A stretch of 64,000 bases of DNA from Balneola sp. GTDB lineage: Bacteria; Bacteroidota; Rhodothermia; Balneolales; Balneolaceae. This document shows positions 16,807-25,907 of the stretch, piece after piece; position 1 is the stretch's first letter; every line of letters begins with the position of its first letter. The notes beneath the pieces were generated by a model. That model saw only the letters and a list, made by a program, of their open reading frames with translations, made no database searches and had not been told where the DNA came from. The translations under genes were made by a program, and so were the position numbers. The stretch spans positions 306,632-370,631 of the forward strand of contig NZMW01000004.1 of assembly GCA_002694685.1 (NCBI GenBank), read 5' to 3'.

Positions 16807-17331
16807 ATGCTCGATACCCTAATTCAATCCAAAACCCGGCTAAAGCTCCTACTCCGCTTCTTCCTGAACCCGGACAGCAGCGCCTATCTGCGCGGACTGG
16901 CTCAGGAGTTTGATGAAAGCACTAACTCGGTGCGGGTAGAATTAAACCGATTTGAAGAATCCGGATTGATTGAAGGGCATAAGGAAGGGAATAAAAAAAT
17001 GTACCGCGTAAACCGGAAGTTCCCTATGTTTGACGAGCTCCAGAAAATTGCCTTTAAGCATTTTGGCATTGATCAGATCATAGAGCAGATTGTGGAGAAT
17101 TTAGGGGAAGTACATGCCGTATATTTGACCGGGGATTTGGCGCGGGGCTTGGAAACTACTATTGTTGATGTAATTATTATAGGGGAAGATATTGATACCC
17201 AATACCTGGCGAAGTTGGTAGAAAAAGCGGAAAAACTCGTTGATCGAAGAATACGGACTTTAGTTTATGAACCAAACGATAAAATTGAAATAGAAGAGCC
17301 TAAATTGTTGGTTTTTGGGGAAGGGATATAA
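16807..17331 (+). CDS. winged-HTH protein with nucleotidyltransferase-like domain, head of the polysaccharide locus
   Basis: The 174-residue protein has an ArsR/MarR-like winged HTH (about residues 8-72: RLKLLLRFFLNPDSSAYLRG, LAQEFDESTNSVRVELNRFEE, then a basic wing GHKEGNKKMYRVN). A C-terminal domain starting VHAVYLTGDLARGLE follows, which resembles the minimal nucleotidyltransferase G-S/D-x-A-x-G helix. The acidic pair expected next is reduced to one Asp in TTIVDVIIIG, so catalysis is doubtful. Proteins of this design often stand first in Bacteroidota surface-polysaccharide loci, and it is followed after 8 bases by the first sugar gene. A role in locus regulation is inferred. Confidence 0.75.
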   Translation: MLDTLIQSKTRLKLLLRFFLNPDSSAYLRGLAQEFDESTNSVRVELNRFEESGLIEGHKEGNKKMYRVNRKFPMFDELQKIAFKHFGIDQIIEQIVENLGEVHAVYLTGDLARGLETTIVDVIIIGEDIDTQYLAKLVEKAEKLVDRRIRTLVYEPNDKIEIEEPKLLVFGEGI

Positions 17332-17339
17332 GTAATTTT

Positions 17340-18320
17340 ATGAAAGACAGTAAAAAGAATATTGTTGTTACAGGCGGCGCGGGATTCATAGGTAGCCATT
17401 TGGTAGATCGGTTGCTTGCAGAAGGTCATTCTGTAACCAATATTGATAACTTTGATCCATTCTACGATGAAAGTATAAAGCGGGAGAATATAAAAGGTCA
17501 TTTGGAATATGATACTTATACACTTCATGAAGTAGATATAAGAGACAAAGAAACCCTCGATAAAGCTATTCCAAAAGAAGCTGATGTGATCGTACACCTG
17601 GCCGCCAAAGCCGGAGCACGGCAGTCCATTGAAGACCCAATCAGTTATCAGGAAGTTAATGTCGCTGGAACACAAAATATGTTGGAAGTGGCTCGTGAAA
17701 AAGAAATTAAACAGTTTGTATTTGCTTCCTCCAGCTCGGTGTATGGCAAGAATCCGAATGTACCCTGGAAGGAAGAAGATGTGGTGTTACAGCCAATCAA
17801 TCCTTATGCCAGTACCAAGGTGAGCGGGGAGTTGTTGGGACATGTGTACAGCCACTTGTATGATATACGTTTTTTAGCCCTGCGATTTTTCACCGTTTAT
17901 GGTCCCCGACAGCGGCCTGATCTGGCCATTCATAAATTCCTGAAGCTTATGAGCGATGGGAAGGAGATCACCCTGTATGGAGATGGTTCCAACCGCCGGG
18001 ATTACACTTATATTGATGATATTGTTGACGGTGTAATGGCTGCCATAGATTACAATGATTCTATTTATGAAGTGATAAACCTCGGTAATAACCAAACGGT
18101 GGAGCTTCTGGAGTTGGTGGAAGCAATTGAAGAGGCTTCCGGGATTACAGCAAAGAAAGCCTTTGGGCCTGAACAGCCTGGGGATGTGAAGCAGACTTGG
18201 GCTGATGTGGGGAAGGCAGGGAAAATTTTACACTACAACTCAAATTATTCAATTAGTAAAGGTTTGATGGTATTTAATGAATGGTTTGAAAATAATAAAG
18301 TAAAGGTTGCTACTAAATGA
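17340..18320 (+). CDS. UDP-glucuronate 4-epimerase-like SDR enzyme
   Basis: A 326-residue extended SDR. NAD binds at VVTGGAGFIGSHL (9-21), and the catalytic Tyr156/Lys160 lie in PYASTK. The substrate-side block LALRFFTVYGPRQRPDLAI is typical of UDP-glucuronate 4-epimerases (UDP-GlcA to UDP-GalA) and of close relatives. UDP-GlcA could come from the UDP-glucose dehydrogenase at 44776. The enzyme is cytoplasmic. Other UDP-hexose 4-epimerase activities cannot be excluded by motif alone. Confidence 0.82.
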   Translation: MKDSKKNIVVTGGAGFIGSHLVDRLLAEGHSVTNIDNFDPFYDESIKRENIKGHLEYDTYTLHEVDIRDKETLDKAIPKEADVIVHLAAKAGARQSIEDPISYQEVNVAGTQNMLEVAREKEIKQFVFASSSSVYGKNPNVPWKEEDVVLQPINPYASTKVSGELLGHVYSHLYDIRFLALRFFTVYGPRQRPDLAIHKFLKLMSDGKEITLYGDGSNRRDYTYIDDIVDGVMAAIDYNDSIYEVINLGNNQTVELLELVEAIEEASGITAKKAFGPEQPGDVKQTWADVGKAGKILHYNSNYSISKGLMVFNEWFENNKVKVATK

Positions 18321-18400
18321 ATATTGATCTTCGGGGAAGAGGTAGTTAGAGCATCAAAACCAAACTAACGATAAGTAAAGAATAGCACATAGTATATTAA

Positions 18401-19735
18401 ATGAATCAATTAGAAAATCTTTTAAATAAAATCACCGATAAAACCTACACCATAGGTATTGTAGGATTAGGGTACGTAGGTTTACCACTAATGTGGACCT
18501 TCCACCAGGTCGGAATGCCCGTCATCGGCTATGATATAGACGAGAAAAAAGTAGAAAACCTCAAAAACGGCATCCCCTACATCAAGCACCTCGGAACCGA
18601 GATGATGGAAACCCTCGCCAACTCCGACAAGGCCGATGCCACCACCGATTTTTCCCGGTTGGATGAAGCCGATGCTATACTACTTTGCGTGCCTACTCCT
18701 TTAGACCACCACCGCGAGCCGGATATGAGCTATGTGGAGCAGACCACGGAAACCGTTTCGAAATATTTACGCAAGGGGCAGCTCGTGATCCTCGAATCAA
18801 CAACCTGGCCGGGAACAACTGAGGAGCTGATGATGCCCATCCTTGAGAAGAACTCCGGGCTGAAAGCAGGAAAAGATTTTTATGTGGCCTACAGCCCTGA
18901 GCGCGAAGATCCGGGTAACCCGAATTTCAATACGGCTAAAATCCCCAAAGTGGTGGGTGGACTTGGAGAAGAGGCCCTAAATTTAGCTTTGGCTATGTAC
19001 GATACCGCTATCGTACAAACGGTACCAGTAAGCGATTGTAAAACCGCGGAAGCTGTAAAGCTGACCGAAAACATCTTCCGCTCGGTGAATATTGCCCTGG
19101 TGAATGAGCTGAAGGTGGTGTACGAAGCCATGGATATTGATGTACACGAAGTGCTGGATGCCGCTGATACCAAGCCCTTTGGCTTCATGAAATTTACGCC
19201 CGGGCCCGGACTGGGCGGTCACTGTATTCCCATTGACCCGTTCTACCTCACCTGGAAAGCCCGCGAGTTTGAGAAGCACACCCGCTTCATTGAGCTGGCC
19301 GGAGAGGTAAACACGAATATGCCCACCTACGTGGTGGACCGAACCATGCACGCCCTCAATACCCACAAGAAAGCCATGAACGGCAGCATGATCCTCGTGA
19401 TCGGCCTTGCCTACAAACCGGATGTGGATGATATGCGCGAATCCCCGACCTTCAAGATCTTTGATCTGCTGAAGAAAATGGGAGCCGAGATTTCTTATTA
19501 CGACCCGTTTATTCCTGAAGTGATGCCGACCCGTGAGCATGGAGAGTACACAGGAATGCAAACTGTAGACTGGAACAAAGAAACAGTGTCAGGTTTTGAT
19601 GCAGTGTTGATCTCTACTAATCATTCGACAATTGATTATGCTGAACTAGCTGTGTGGAGTGATTGTATAATTGATACACGAAATGCAATGGCAGGTATTG
19701 AGGCCAAAGATGGGAATCATATTTTTAAAGCCTAA
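18401..19735 (+). CDS. nucleotide-sugar dehydrogenase, WbpA/WecC type (UDP-HexNAc 6-dehydrogenase)
   Basis: The 444-residue protein belongs to the UDP-glucose/UDP-ManNAc dehydrogenase superfamily. It has NAD-binding IGIVGLGYVGLPL (18-30), the central ESTTWPGTTEE and YSPEREDPGN, and the catalytic Cys in GPGLGGHCIPIDPFYLTWKA. The RED/RxDPG pattern and the GHCIPIDP form are typical of the UDP-N-acetylhexosamine 6-dehydrogenases (WbpA, UDP-GlcNAc to UDP-GlcNAcA; WecC, UDP-ManNAc to UDP-ManNAcA) rather than of Ugd. The central ~1.05 kb is visibly GC-richer than both ends, a mosaic look discussed under findings. Confidence 0.88.
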   Translation: MNQLENLLNKITDKTYTIGIVGLGYVGLPLMWTFHQVGMPVIGYDIDEKKVENLKNGIPYIKHLGTEMMETLANSDKADATTDFSRLDEADAILLCVPTPLDHHREPDMSYVEQTTETVSKYLRKGQLVILESTTWPGTTEELMMPILEKNSGLKAGKDFYVAYSPEREDPGNPNFNTAKIPKVVGGLGEEALNLALAMYDTAIVQTVPVSDCKTAEAVKLTENIFRSVNIALVNELKVVYEAMDIDVHEVLDAADTKPFGFMKFTPGPGLGGHCIPIDPFYLTWKAREFEKHTRFIELAGEVNTNMPTYVVDRTMHALNTHKKAMNGSMILVIGLAYKPDVDDMRESPTFKIFDLLKKMGAEISYYDPFIPEVMPTREHGEYTGMQTVDWNKETVSGFDAVLISTNHSTIDYAELAVWSDCIIDTRNAMAGIEAKDGNHIFKA

Positions 19736-19835
19736 ACCAGTAATCCTAAGGGTACGCCCGAAGGAGCTACAAAAATTGACTACAGGGCACTCATTTTTAA
19801 TTTTAAATTACTCACTTTGAATTCCTGTAAGGAAA

Positions 19836-20795
19836 ATGGATAAACAAGCAAAAATATACATAGCCGGACACCGAGGCATGGTAGGTTCCGCGATCATGGA
19901 GAACCTCAAAGAGAATGGGTACTCCAATTTTGTAACTGCCACCAGCAGTGAACTTGATTTGCGTAATCAACAGGCTACCAATGACTTTATAGCCGAGCAT
20001 AAGCCTGATGTTGTTATAATTGCCGCAGCAAGAGTGGGCGGAATTTTGGCCAACAACGAATATCCCTGGCAGTTTTTGTATGATAATTTGATGATTGAGG
20101 CTAATTTGATCAATGTGGCACATGAAAATGATGTTCAGGATCTTATCTTTTTGGGAAGTTCCTGTATTTACCCCAAGATGGCTCCACAGCCGATGAAAGA
20201 AGAGTATTTACTGACCGGCCCACTTGAACCTACGAATCAGTGGTATGCGGTGGCTAAGATCTCAGGTATTAAATTGTGTCAAGCTCTGAATCAGCAGTAT
20301 GGAAGGAACTATATTTCTATGATGCCCACCAATTTATATGGGCCAAGAGATAATTTTGATCTGAAAACGTCCCACGTACTTCCTGCAATGATCCGTAAGT
20401 TTCATGAAGCAAAGAAAAACGATCATGCAACAGTTCCTTTATGGGGAAGTGGCTCTCCAATGCGTGAATTTTTGCATGTGGATGACTTGGCTGAATCGGT
20501 TCGGTTTGTGATGGAATATGAAGGCAAACTGGAATACGACCTGATTAACGCCGGAACTGGAAAAGACCTTACCATCAAAGAACTTGCTGAAACCGTACAA
20601 GAAGTAGTGGGACATGAAGGTGATATCAATTGGGATTCTTCAAAACCGGACGGCACCCCAAGAAAACTCATGGATGTTTCCCGTATGTCTGAGTTAGGCT
20701 GGGAGTCGAAGATTGGATTAAAGACTGGTATAGAAGACACGTATAAATGGTTTTTACAAAATATTGAATCGATCAAGGAAGTAGAGATTAACTGA
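19836..20795 (+). CDS. fcl: GDP-L-fucose synthase
   Basis: Fcl (WcaG) epimerises and reduces GDP-4-keto-6-deoxy-D-mannose to GDP-L-fucose with NADPH. The 319-residue length is standard. Landmarks are IYIAGHRGMVGSAI (7-20), AARVGGILANN, LGSSCIYPK, the catalytic Tyr-x-x-x-Lys in QWYAVAKISG and MMPTNLYGPRDNFD. It lies directly before its pathway partner gmd, the reverse of the enterobacterial order. It is separated from the preceding dehydrogenase by about 100 noncoding bases with a TTTTTAATTTTAAATT repeat-like stretch. Confidence 0.95.
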   Translation: MDKQAKIYIAGHRGMVGSAIMENLKENGYSNFVTATSSELDLRNQQATNDFIAEHKPDVVIIAAARVGGILANNEYPWQFLYDNLMIEANLINVAHENDVQDLIFLGSSCIYPKMAPQPMKEEYLLTGPLEPTNQWYAVAKISGIKLCQALNQQYGRNYISMMPTNLYGPRDNFDLKTSHVLPAMIRKFHEAKKNDHATVPLWGSGSPMREFLHVDDLAESVRFVMEYEGKLEYDLINAGTGKDLTIKELAETVQEVVGHEGDINWDSSKPDGTPRKLMDVSRMSELGWESKIGLKTGIEDTYKWFLQNIESIKEVEIN

Positions 20796-20807
20796 ATAAA
20801 GAATACA

Positions 20808-21962
20808 ATGAGTAAAGGAAAAGTAGCACTGATAACCGGAATAACAGGGCAAGACGGCGCCTACCTCGCCGAACTCTTGCTTGATAAAGGGTACATCGTT
20901 CACGGTATAAAACGAAGAGCTTCTCAGTTTAATACTGATCGGATCGATCACCTCTACCAGGATCCGCATGAAAAAGATCAGCGACTCGTACTGCACTATG
21001 GTGATATGACCGACTCGCTGAATCTGACACGTATTATACAGGAATCCCAGCCGGATGAAATTTATAACCTGGCAGCACAGAGTCATGTACAGGTAAGCTT
21101 TGATACTCCGGAGTACACCGCAAATGTAGATGCCTTGGGAGTTCTTAGGATTTTAGAAGCGGTGCGGTTGCTAGGTATGACCGAGAAAACCCGCATTTAT
21201 CAGGCCTCTACTTCTGAATTGTATGGATTAGTTCAGGAAGTACCTCAATCAGAAACAACTCCTTTTTATCCTCGTTCACCGTATGCTGCGGCCAAGCTAT
21301 ATGGTTATTGGATAACAGTTAATTATCGAGAGGCTTACGACATGTATGCTTGCAACGGCATTTTGTTTAATCATGAATCTCCATTGCGGGGCGAGACTTT
21401 TGTTACCCGTAAAATTACTCGGGCTGCTGCTAAGATTGCCTTGGGTCTGCAAGACAAAATGTTTATTGGAAACATGGACGCCAAGCGCGACTGGGGCCAC
21501 GCCAAAGATTATGTAGAAGCCATGTGGCTCATGCTACAACAAGATAAACCCGAAGATTTCGTTATTGCCACCGGTGTAACCACCAAAGTACGCGACTTCA
21601 TAACCGCGGCCTTTAACGAAGTAGGCATCAAATTGAGATTTGAAGGCGAAGGCGTTGAAGAAAAAGGTATTATTGACTCAATAGACGAAACCAAGTACGA
21701 AAAGGCAACAGGGCAAACAACCCGCAGCCCGCAACTCGAAACCGGCAACACCTTAATCGAAGTCGACCCTCGCTATTTCCGCCCTACCGAAGTAGAACTA
21801 CTAATCGGCGACCCAACCAAAGCCAAAGAAAAACTGGGATGGGAACCGAAGTTCGATCTGCAGGGATTGCTGGAAGACATGGTGCAAAGTGATGTGAAGC
21901 TGTTTCAGAAGGATTTGGATTTGAAAGAGGCTGGATATAATGTATTAAATCAAGCCGAATAA
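20808..21962 (+). CDS. gmd: GDP-mannose 4,6-dehydratase
   Basis: Gmd converts GDP-D-mannose to GDP-4-keto-6-deoxy-D-mannose, the precursor of GDP-L-fucose. The 384-residue protein shows [19 protein letters not shown] (7-25), [14 protein letters not shown], the YGDMTDS strand, [13 protein letters not shown], the catalytic [12 protein letters not shown] and [16 protein letters not shown]. An extended loop near 275-315 ([14 protein letters not shown]) is common in Bacteroidota versions. It is 12 bases downstream of fcl. GDP-mannose must be made elsewhere, possibly with help of the isomerase-like cupin at 53083. Confidence 0.95.
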   Translation: MSKGKVALITGITGQDGAYLAELLLDKGYIVHGIKRRASQFNTDRIDHLYQDPHEKDQRLVLHYGDMTDSLNLTRIIQESQPDEIYNLAAQSHVQVSFDTPEYTANVDALGVLRILEAVRLLGMTEKTRIYQASTSELYGLVQEVPQSETTPFYPRSPYAAAKLYGYWITVNYREAYDMYACNGILFNHESPLRGETFVTRKITRAAAKIALGLQDKMFIGNMDAKRDWGHAKDYVEAMWLMLQQDKPEDFVIATGVTTKVRDFITAAFNEVGIKLRFEGEGVEEKGIIDSIDETKYEKATGQTTRSPQLETGNTLIEVDPRYFRPTEVELLIGDPTKAKEKLGWEPKFDLQGLLEDMVQSDVKLFQKDLDLKEAGYNVLNQAE

Positions 21963-21988
21963 CAAAAGAAAGTACAAAAGAGAAAGAA

Positions 21989-23164
21989 ATGTCTAAAAAG
22001 ATATTGGTGATTTTTGGAACTAGACCAGAAGCCATTAAAATGGCACTTTTGGTCAAAAAATTAAAAAATAACAAGAACTTTGATTGTGATTTATGTGTAA
22101 CAGGCCAACATCGAGAGATGTTAGATCAGGTGTTAAATTTGTTCGATTTAGAACCTGATTATGATATGGACATTATGGAACATGGACAAGATTTATATGA
22201 TGTAACATCAAAAGTATTGTTAGGTCTAAGAGAAATATTAAAAACTCAAAGTTATGATTTAGTTCTAGTACACGGTGATACCACGACATCTATGGTTGGT
22301 GCTTTAGCAGCTTATTACGAAAGAATTCCTGTTGGACATGTTGAAGCTGGACTGAGAACTTATGATAAATATAGTCCATGGCCAGAAGAAATAAACAGAC
22401 AAATTACAGGTAGAATAGCTTCAATTCACTTTGTACCAACAGAAAAGAGTAAAGAAAACCTGATACATGAAAACGTATCAAAAGAAAATATATTTACTAC
22501 GGGTAATACTGTGATCGACTCTTTACAATGGGTTATCAATAAAATAAAAAATAATGAAACTTTATTTAAAGAAATTTCGCAGGTCTTTATGAATAATGGT
22601 ATAAGCAAAGCATTATTAAAATCGTGGGGAGATGGAAAGCGTAAAATTGTATTGATAACTGGTCATAGAAGAGAAAATTTTGGAGAAGGTTTCGATAATA
22701 TTTGTTCAGCTATAAAATATTTGAGTAGTCAATTTCCAAATGTTGACTTTGTATACCCAGTTCATCTGAATCCAAATGTTAGGAATTCAGTTCAAGAAAA
22801 TTTTGGAGAAAATTTTCTTGAACAAGATAAATCAAATATCTACTTCATTGAGCCACTTGAATACCTTCCATTTGTTCAATTACTACAACTTTCAACCATA
22901 GTCTTAACCGATTCTGGAGGAATCCAAGAAGAGGCTCCAGGTTTGAGTAAGCCTGTTTTGGTAATGCGTGATACCACTGAAAGGCCTGAAGCTGTAGATG
23001 CAGGTACAGTAAAGTTAGTTGGAGCTAATTCAGAAAAAATCATTAACAACGTAACTAAATTATTAACTGATCAAGAATTATATCAGTCAATGTGTAAAGC
23101 ATCCAATCCATATGGGGATGGAACTGCTACTGATAAAATTATTAAAGTATTGCAGAATTATTAA
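21989..23164 (+). CDS. wecB: UDP-N-acetylglucosamine 2-epimerase (non-hydrolysing)
   Basis: This 391-residue enzyme interconverts UDP-GlcNAc and UDP-ManNAc. It has the canonical start VIFGTRPEAIKMALLVKKL and CVTGQHREMLDQVL. LVHGDTTTSMVGALAAYY and PVGHVEAGLRTYDKYSPWPEE follow, with the C-terminal LTDSGGIQEEAPGLSKPVLV and TTERPE. Together with the dehydrogenase at 18401 it could supply UDP-ManNAcA. It is the first gene of the strongly AT-rich part of the locus; base composition drops sharply at its start, unlike gmd just before. A second, divergent 2-epimerase lies at 35985. Confidence 0.93.
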   Translation: MSKKILVIFGTRPEAIKMALLVKKLKNNKNFDCDLCVTGQHREMLDQVLNLFDLEPDYDMDIMEHGQDLYDVTSKVLLGLREILKTQSYDLVLVHGDTTTSMVGALAAYYERIPVGHVEAGLRTYDKYSPWPEEINRQITGRIASIHFVPTEKSKENLIHENVSKENIFTTGNTVIDSLQWVINKIKNNETLFKEISQVFMNNGISKALLKSWGDGKRKIVLITGHRRENFGEGFDNICSAIKYLSSQFPNVDFVYPVHLNPNVRNSVQENFGENFLEQDKSNIYFIEPLEYLPFVQLLQLSTIVLTDSGGIQEEAPGLSKPVLVMRDTTERPEAVDAGTVKLVGANSEKIINNVTKLLTDQELYQSMCKASNPYGDGTATDKIIKVLQNY

Positions 23165-23213
23165 ACCAAATAAATCTGCTATATATAAAGTCATATTAAA
23201 ATAGAATCCAAAA

Positions 23214-24416
23214 ATGGTTAATATTGCAATAGTTACTAATTGGTTTCCGGCAGGTGCAGGTTATGTTTCAAAATCATATCGTGACTCATTAGAGGCGCAA
23301 GGGGCAAATGTTTTTATTTATGCACGTGGTGGTAAAACGATGAGTGGCGATAAAAACTGGGATGATGATTCTGTGACTTGGGCTCCTTTACATAACGGCG
23401 ATATTATCGTACGACATTTTTTGAAATGGCTAGACTCAAAATCAATCCATGTCGTTTTTTTTAATGAGCAACGCTATTGGAAGCCAGTAATTGAAGCAAA
23501 AAAACACGGATATTGTATTGGGGCTTATATAGATTACTATACTCAAAAGACCGTACCAGCTTTTGAAATTTATGATTTTTTAATATGTAACACTGAAAAA
23601 CATTTTTCAGTGTTTAATTGGCATGAAAATGCATTTTATATTCCTTGGGGTACTGATATTGAGAAGTTTAAACCCGAATATACAGAGCAAAGAGGTTTAG
23701 TTAAGTTTGTCATAAGCGCTGGATGGCAACTTACTAAGAATGCAGATCGAAGGGGATCAATTATCGGGCTTGAAGCTTTTTTGCAAACAGAGGGTGATGC
23801 AGAACTCCAATTTTATAGTCAGTCTGGATATGAAGAAACTCCAAATGAGTTCAAGAGTCTGATTGAATCTGACAATAGGGTCAAATTTATAACAGGTACA
23901 TTTGACCCCTTTCCGTTCTATCAAGGAGATGTTTATTTGTATCCATCAAGATTAGATGGAATTGGACTTACAGTGCCGGAAGCATTGAGTTCCGGGTTAG
24001 CTGTTATAACTACAAATAATGCACCTATGAATGAATTTGTAAAAGATAATTTTAATGGAAAAACAGTTGACGTTGCAAAGTACCTGGGTCGATATGATGG
24101 GTATTATTGGGCTGAAAGCTTAATTAATAAAAAAAAGCTAATCGAGGCTATTCAATCTTATATAGATAATCCTGAAACCTTGAAAAAACACAAAGAAACT
24201 GCAAGAAGAGATGCGTGTAAAAGATTGGATTGGCGTAAAAATTCTAGTCAAATATTAAATCGAATCGAATCAATTTATTCTTCTGAAAGAAAAAAAATAA
24301 GTAGAAACATATTTGAAAAATGTAGGGAACTAGATAGAATTTATAAGCCAGGTATTAAAGATCATTTGAAAAAAGCTTTAAGTGTGTTTAAAAAAGATTT
24401 GATTTACAGGTTATGA
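23214..24416 (+). CDS. glycosyltransferase, GT4-like (GT-B fold)
   Basis: The 400-residue protein starts with IAIVTNWFPAGAGYVSKSYRDSL, the usual beginning of GT4-family retaining transferases. The nucleotide-sugar part has VYLYPSRLDGIGLTVPEALSSGLAVITTNNAPMNEFV, the E-x7-E type motif with Glu in PEAL. No membrane helix is visible, so it should work at the inner face of the membrane. Donor and linkage cannot be predicted. Its last 4 bases overlap the flippase start. Confidence 0.85.
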   Translation: MVNIAIVTNWFPAGAGYVSKSYRDSLEAQGANVFIYARGGKTMSGDKNWDDDSVTWAPLHNGDIIVRHFLKWLDSKSIHVVFFNEQRYWKPVIEAKKHGYCIGAYIDYYTQKTVPAFEIYDFLICNTEKHFSVFNWHENAFYIPWGTDIEKFKPEYTEQRGLVKFVISAGWQLTKNADRRGSIIGLEAFLQTEGDAELQFYSQSGYEETPNEFKSLIESDNRVKFITGTFDPFPFYQGDVYLYPSRLDGIGLTVPEALSSGLAVITTNNAPMNEFVKDNFNGKTVDVAKYLGRYDGYYWAESLINKKKLIEAIQSYIDNPETLKKHKETARRDACKRLDWRKNSSQILNRIESIYSSERKKISRNIFEKCRELDRIYKPGIKDHLKKALSVFKKDLIYRL

Positions 24417-25846
24417 GCTTAAAGCAGAAAACTTTAAGTAGTTTTAAATGGACATCACTGGATCAGGGTTTAGCCCAAGGCATTAATCTTATATTCGGAA
24501 TAGTTTTGGCGAGGTTACTAATGCCATCAGATTTTGGATTAGTAGCAATGGTAACGGTATTTACCGGTTTTTTAAATCTATTTATAGATAGTGGGCTGGG
24601 GGCTGCCTTGATTTACACAAAAGAAATAACAGAGGGAGACAAAAGCTCAATGTTTTGGTCCAATATTGGAATCGGTATTTTGTTATCTGTTTTACTTGTA
24701 CTTTCAGCACCCCTCATAGCAAATTTTTATGGTGAACCGATTCTTACCATAATTACTTATTTTATTGCTTTTAATTTTATTATAAGTAGTACTACTCCCG
24801 TCCAAATTGCACTCTTTAAAAAAGAACTGAATTTTAAAAGTTTATTTTTAGCGAGAATCATAGCATTAATACTATCTGGCATCATTGGCATTGTGATGGC
24901 ATATAATGGATACGGTGTTTGGAGTTTGATAGGAAAATTATTGTTGATGACAGCACTATATTCGTTATTACTTTGGTTGTTTTCGGAATGGAAACCTAAA
25001 AAAGTGTTTGATTGGGTTAGGATGAAAGATTTATTGAATTACTCTTTGCCATTATTAGGGAATAATATTTTGGGGTATGCAAAAAACAATCTCGATACAA
25101 TAATTGTCGGAAAAGTTTTGGGTTCATCCAGCCTGGGGATTTACAATAAAAGTTATCAACTTATGGTTTTACCTGGAAATCAAATTACCGGGGTAATGGG
25201 TGAAGTTCTGTTTTCGTCATTCTCGAAGGTTAACCATGATATTGATAAGTTATGGCATGCTTACCTTAATGCTACAAAAGGAATACTGATACTTTCAGTT
25301 TTTATGTCATTATCAATTTATTTTGCCGCTGATAGTTTTGTAATGAATGTACTTGGTGAACAATGGTCTAGAGCTATTCCAATAATAAAAATAATGGCGC
25401 TGGTGGGTTTAATCTTGCCGACAGCTAAATCAATTGGTGCCTTATTTAATGCTACAGGCAAAACAAAATTAGCATTAAAAATTAGTTTAGTCACTACTCC
25501 TATTTATTTAGGATGTGTTATAACTGGAGCTTTTTGGGGTTTAGAAGGAGTAGCTTATGGTGTAGTTTTAGCAATAATAGGGACAGCGGTTCCTCAATTA
25601 CATTATGCTGTAAAGCTAGTTAACAGAACGGTATTTGAACTATTCAGTGAAAATAGAAGGATACTATTTTCAAGTGTTTTATGCTTTGCAATAATGCACT
25701 TAATTGTAAGTGTTATAAATGATCAAAGCGAACTAATTTGGCTATTTGTAATGCCTATCTCAGTGTTAATAATATTAACTTTATTAGGATGGACAATCTT
25801 TCGAAAAGATTCGAAAATGATATATAGCATTTTAAAAAATAGATAA
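24413..25846 (+). CDS. Wzx-type O-unit flippase (MOP superfamily)
   Basis: A 477-residue polytopic protein with about 14 hydrophobic segments, opening with LKQKTLSSFKWTSLDQGLAQGINLIFG. ARLLMPSDFGLVAMVTVFTGFLNLFID and the GAALIY region are the signature of the polysaccharide transporter family next to Wzx/TuaB. It would move undecaprenyl-linked repeat units to the periplasmic face. The ATG overlaps the preceding stop (ATGA). It is one of the expected components of a Wzx/Wzy pathway, alongside the polymerase candidate at 27166 and the chain-length protein at 11844. Confidence 0.9.
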   Translation: MSLKQKTLSSFKWTSLDQGLAQGINLIFGIVLARLLMPSDFGLVAMVTVFTGFLNLFIDSGLGAALIYTKEITEGDKSSMFWSNIGIGILLSVLLVLSAPLIANFYGEPILTIITYFIAFNFIISSTTPVQIALFKKELNFKSLFLARIIALILSGIIGIVMAYNGYGVWSLIGKLLLMTALYSLLLWLFSEWKPKKVFDWVRMKDLLNYSLPLLGNNILGYAKNNLDTIIVGKVLGSSSLGIYNKSYQLMVLPGNQITGVMGEVLFSSFSKVNHDIDKLWHAYLNATKGILILSVFMSLSIYFAADSFVMNVLGEQWSRAIPIIKIMALVGLILPTAKSIGALFNATGKTKLALKISLVTTPIYLGCVITGAFWGLEGVAYGVVLAIIGTAVPQLHYAVKLVNRTVFELFSENRRILFSSVLCFAIMHLIVSVINDQSELIWLFVMPISVLIILTLLGWTIFRKDSKMIYSILKNR

Positions 25847-25907
25847 GATGCGTGCCAAGTTTAAAACATCAAAAATTAGTAATATTAATAGTAATTAGAT
25901 TTAATTC

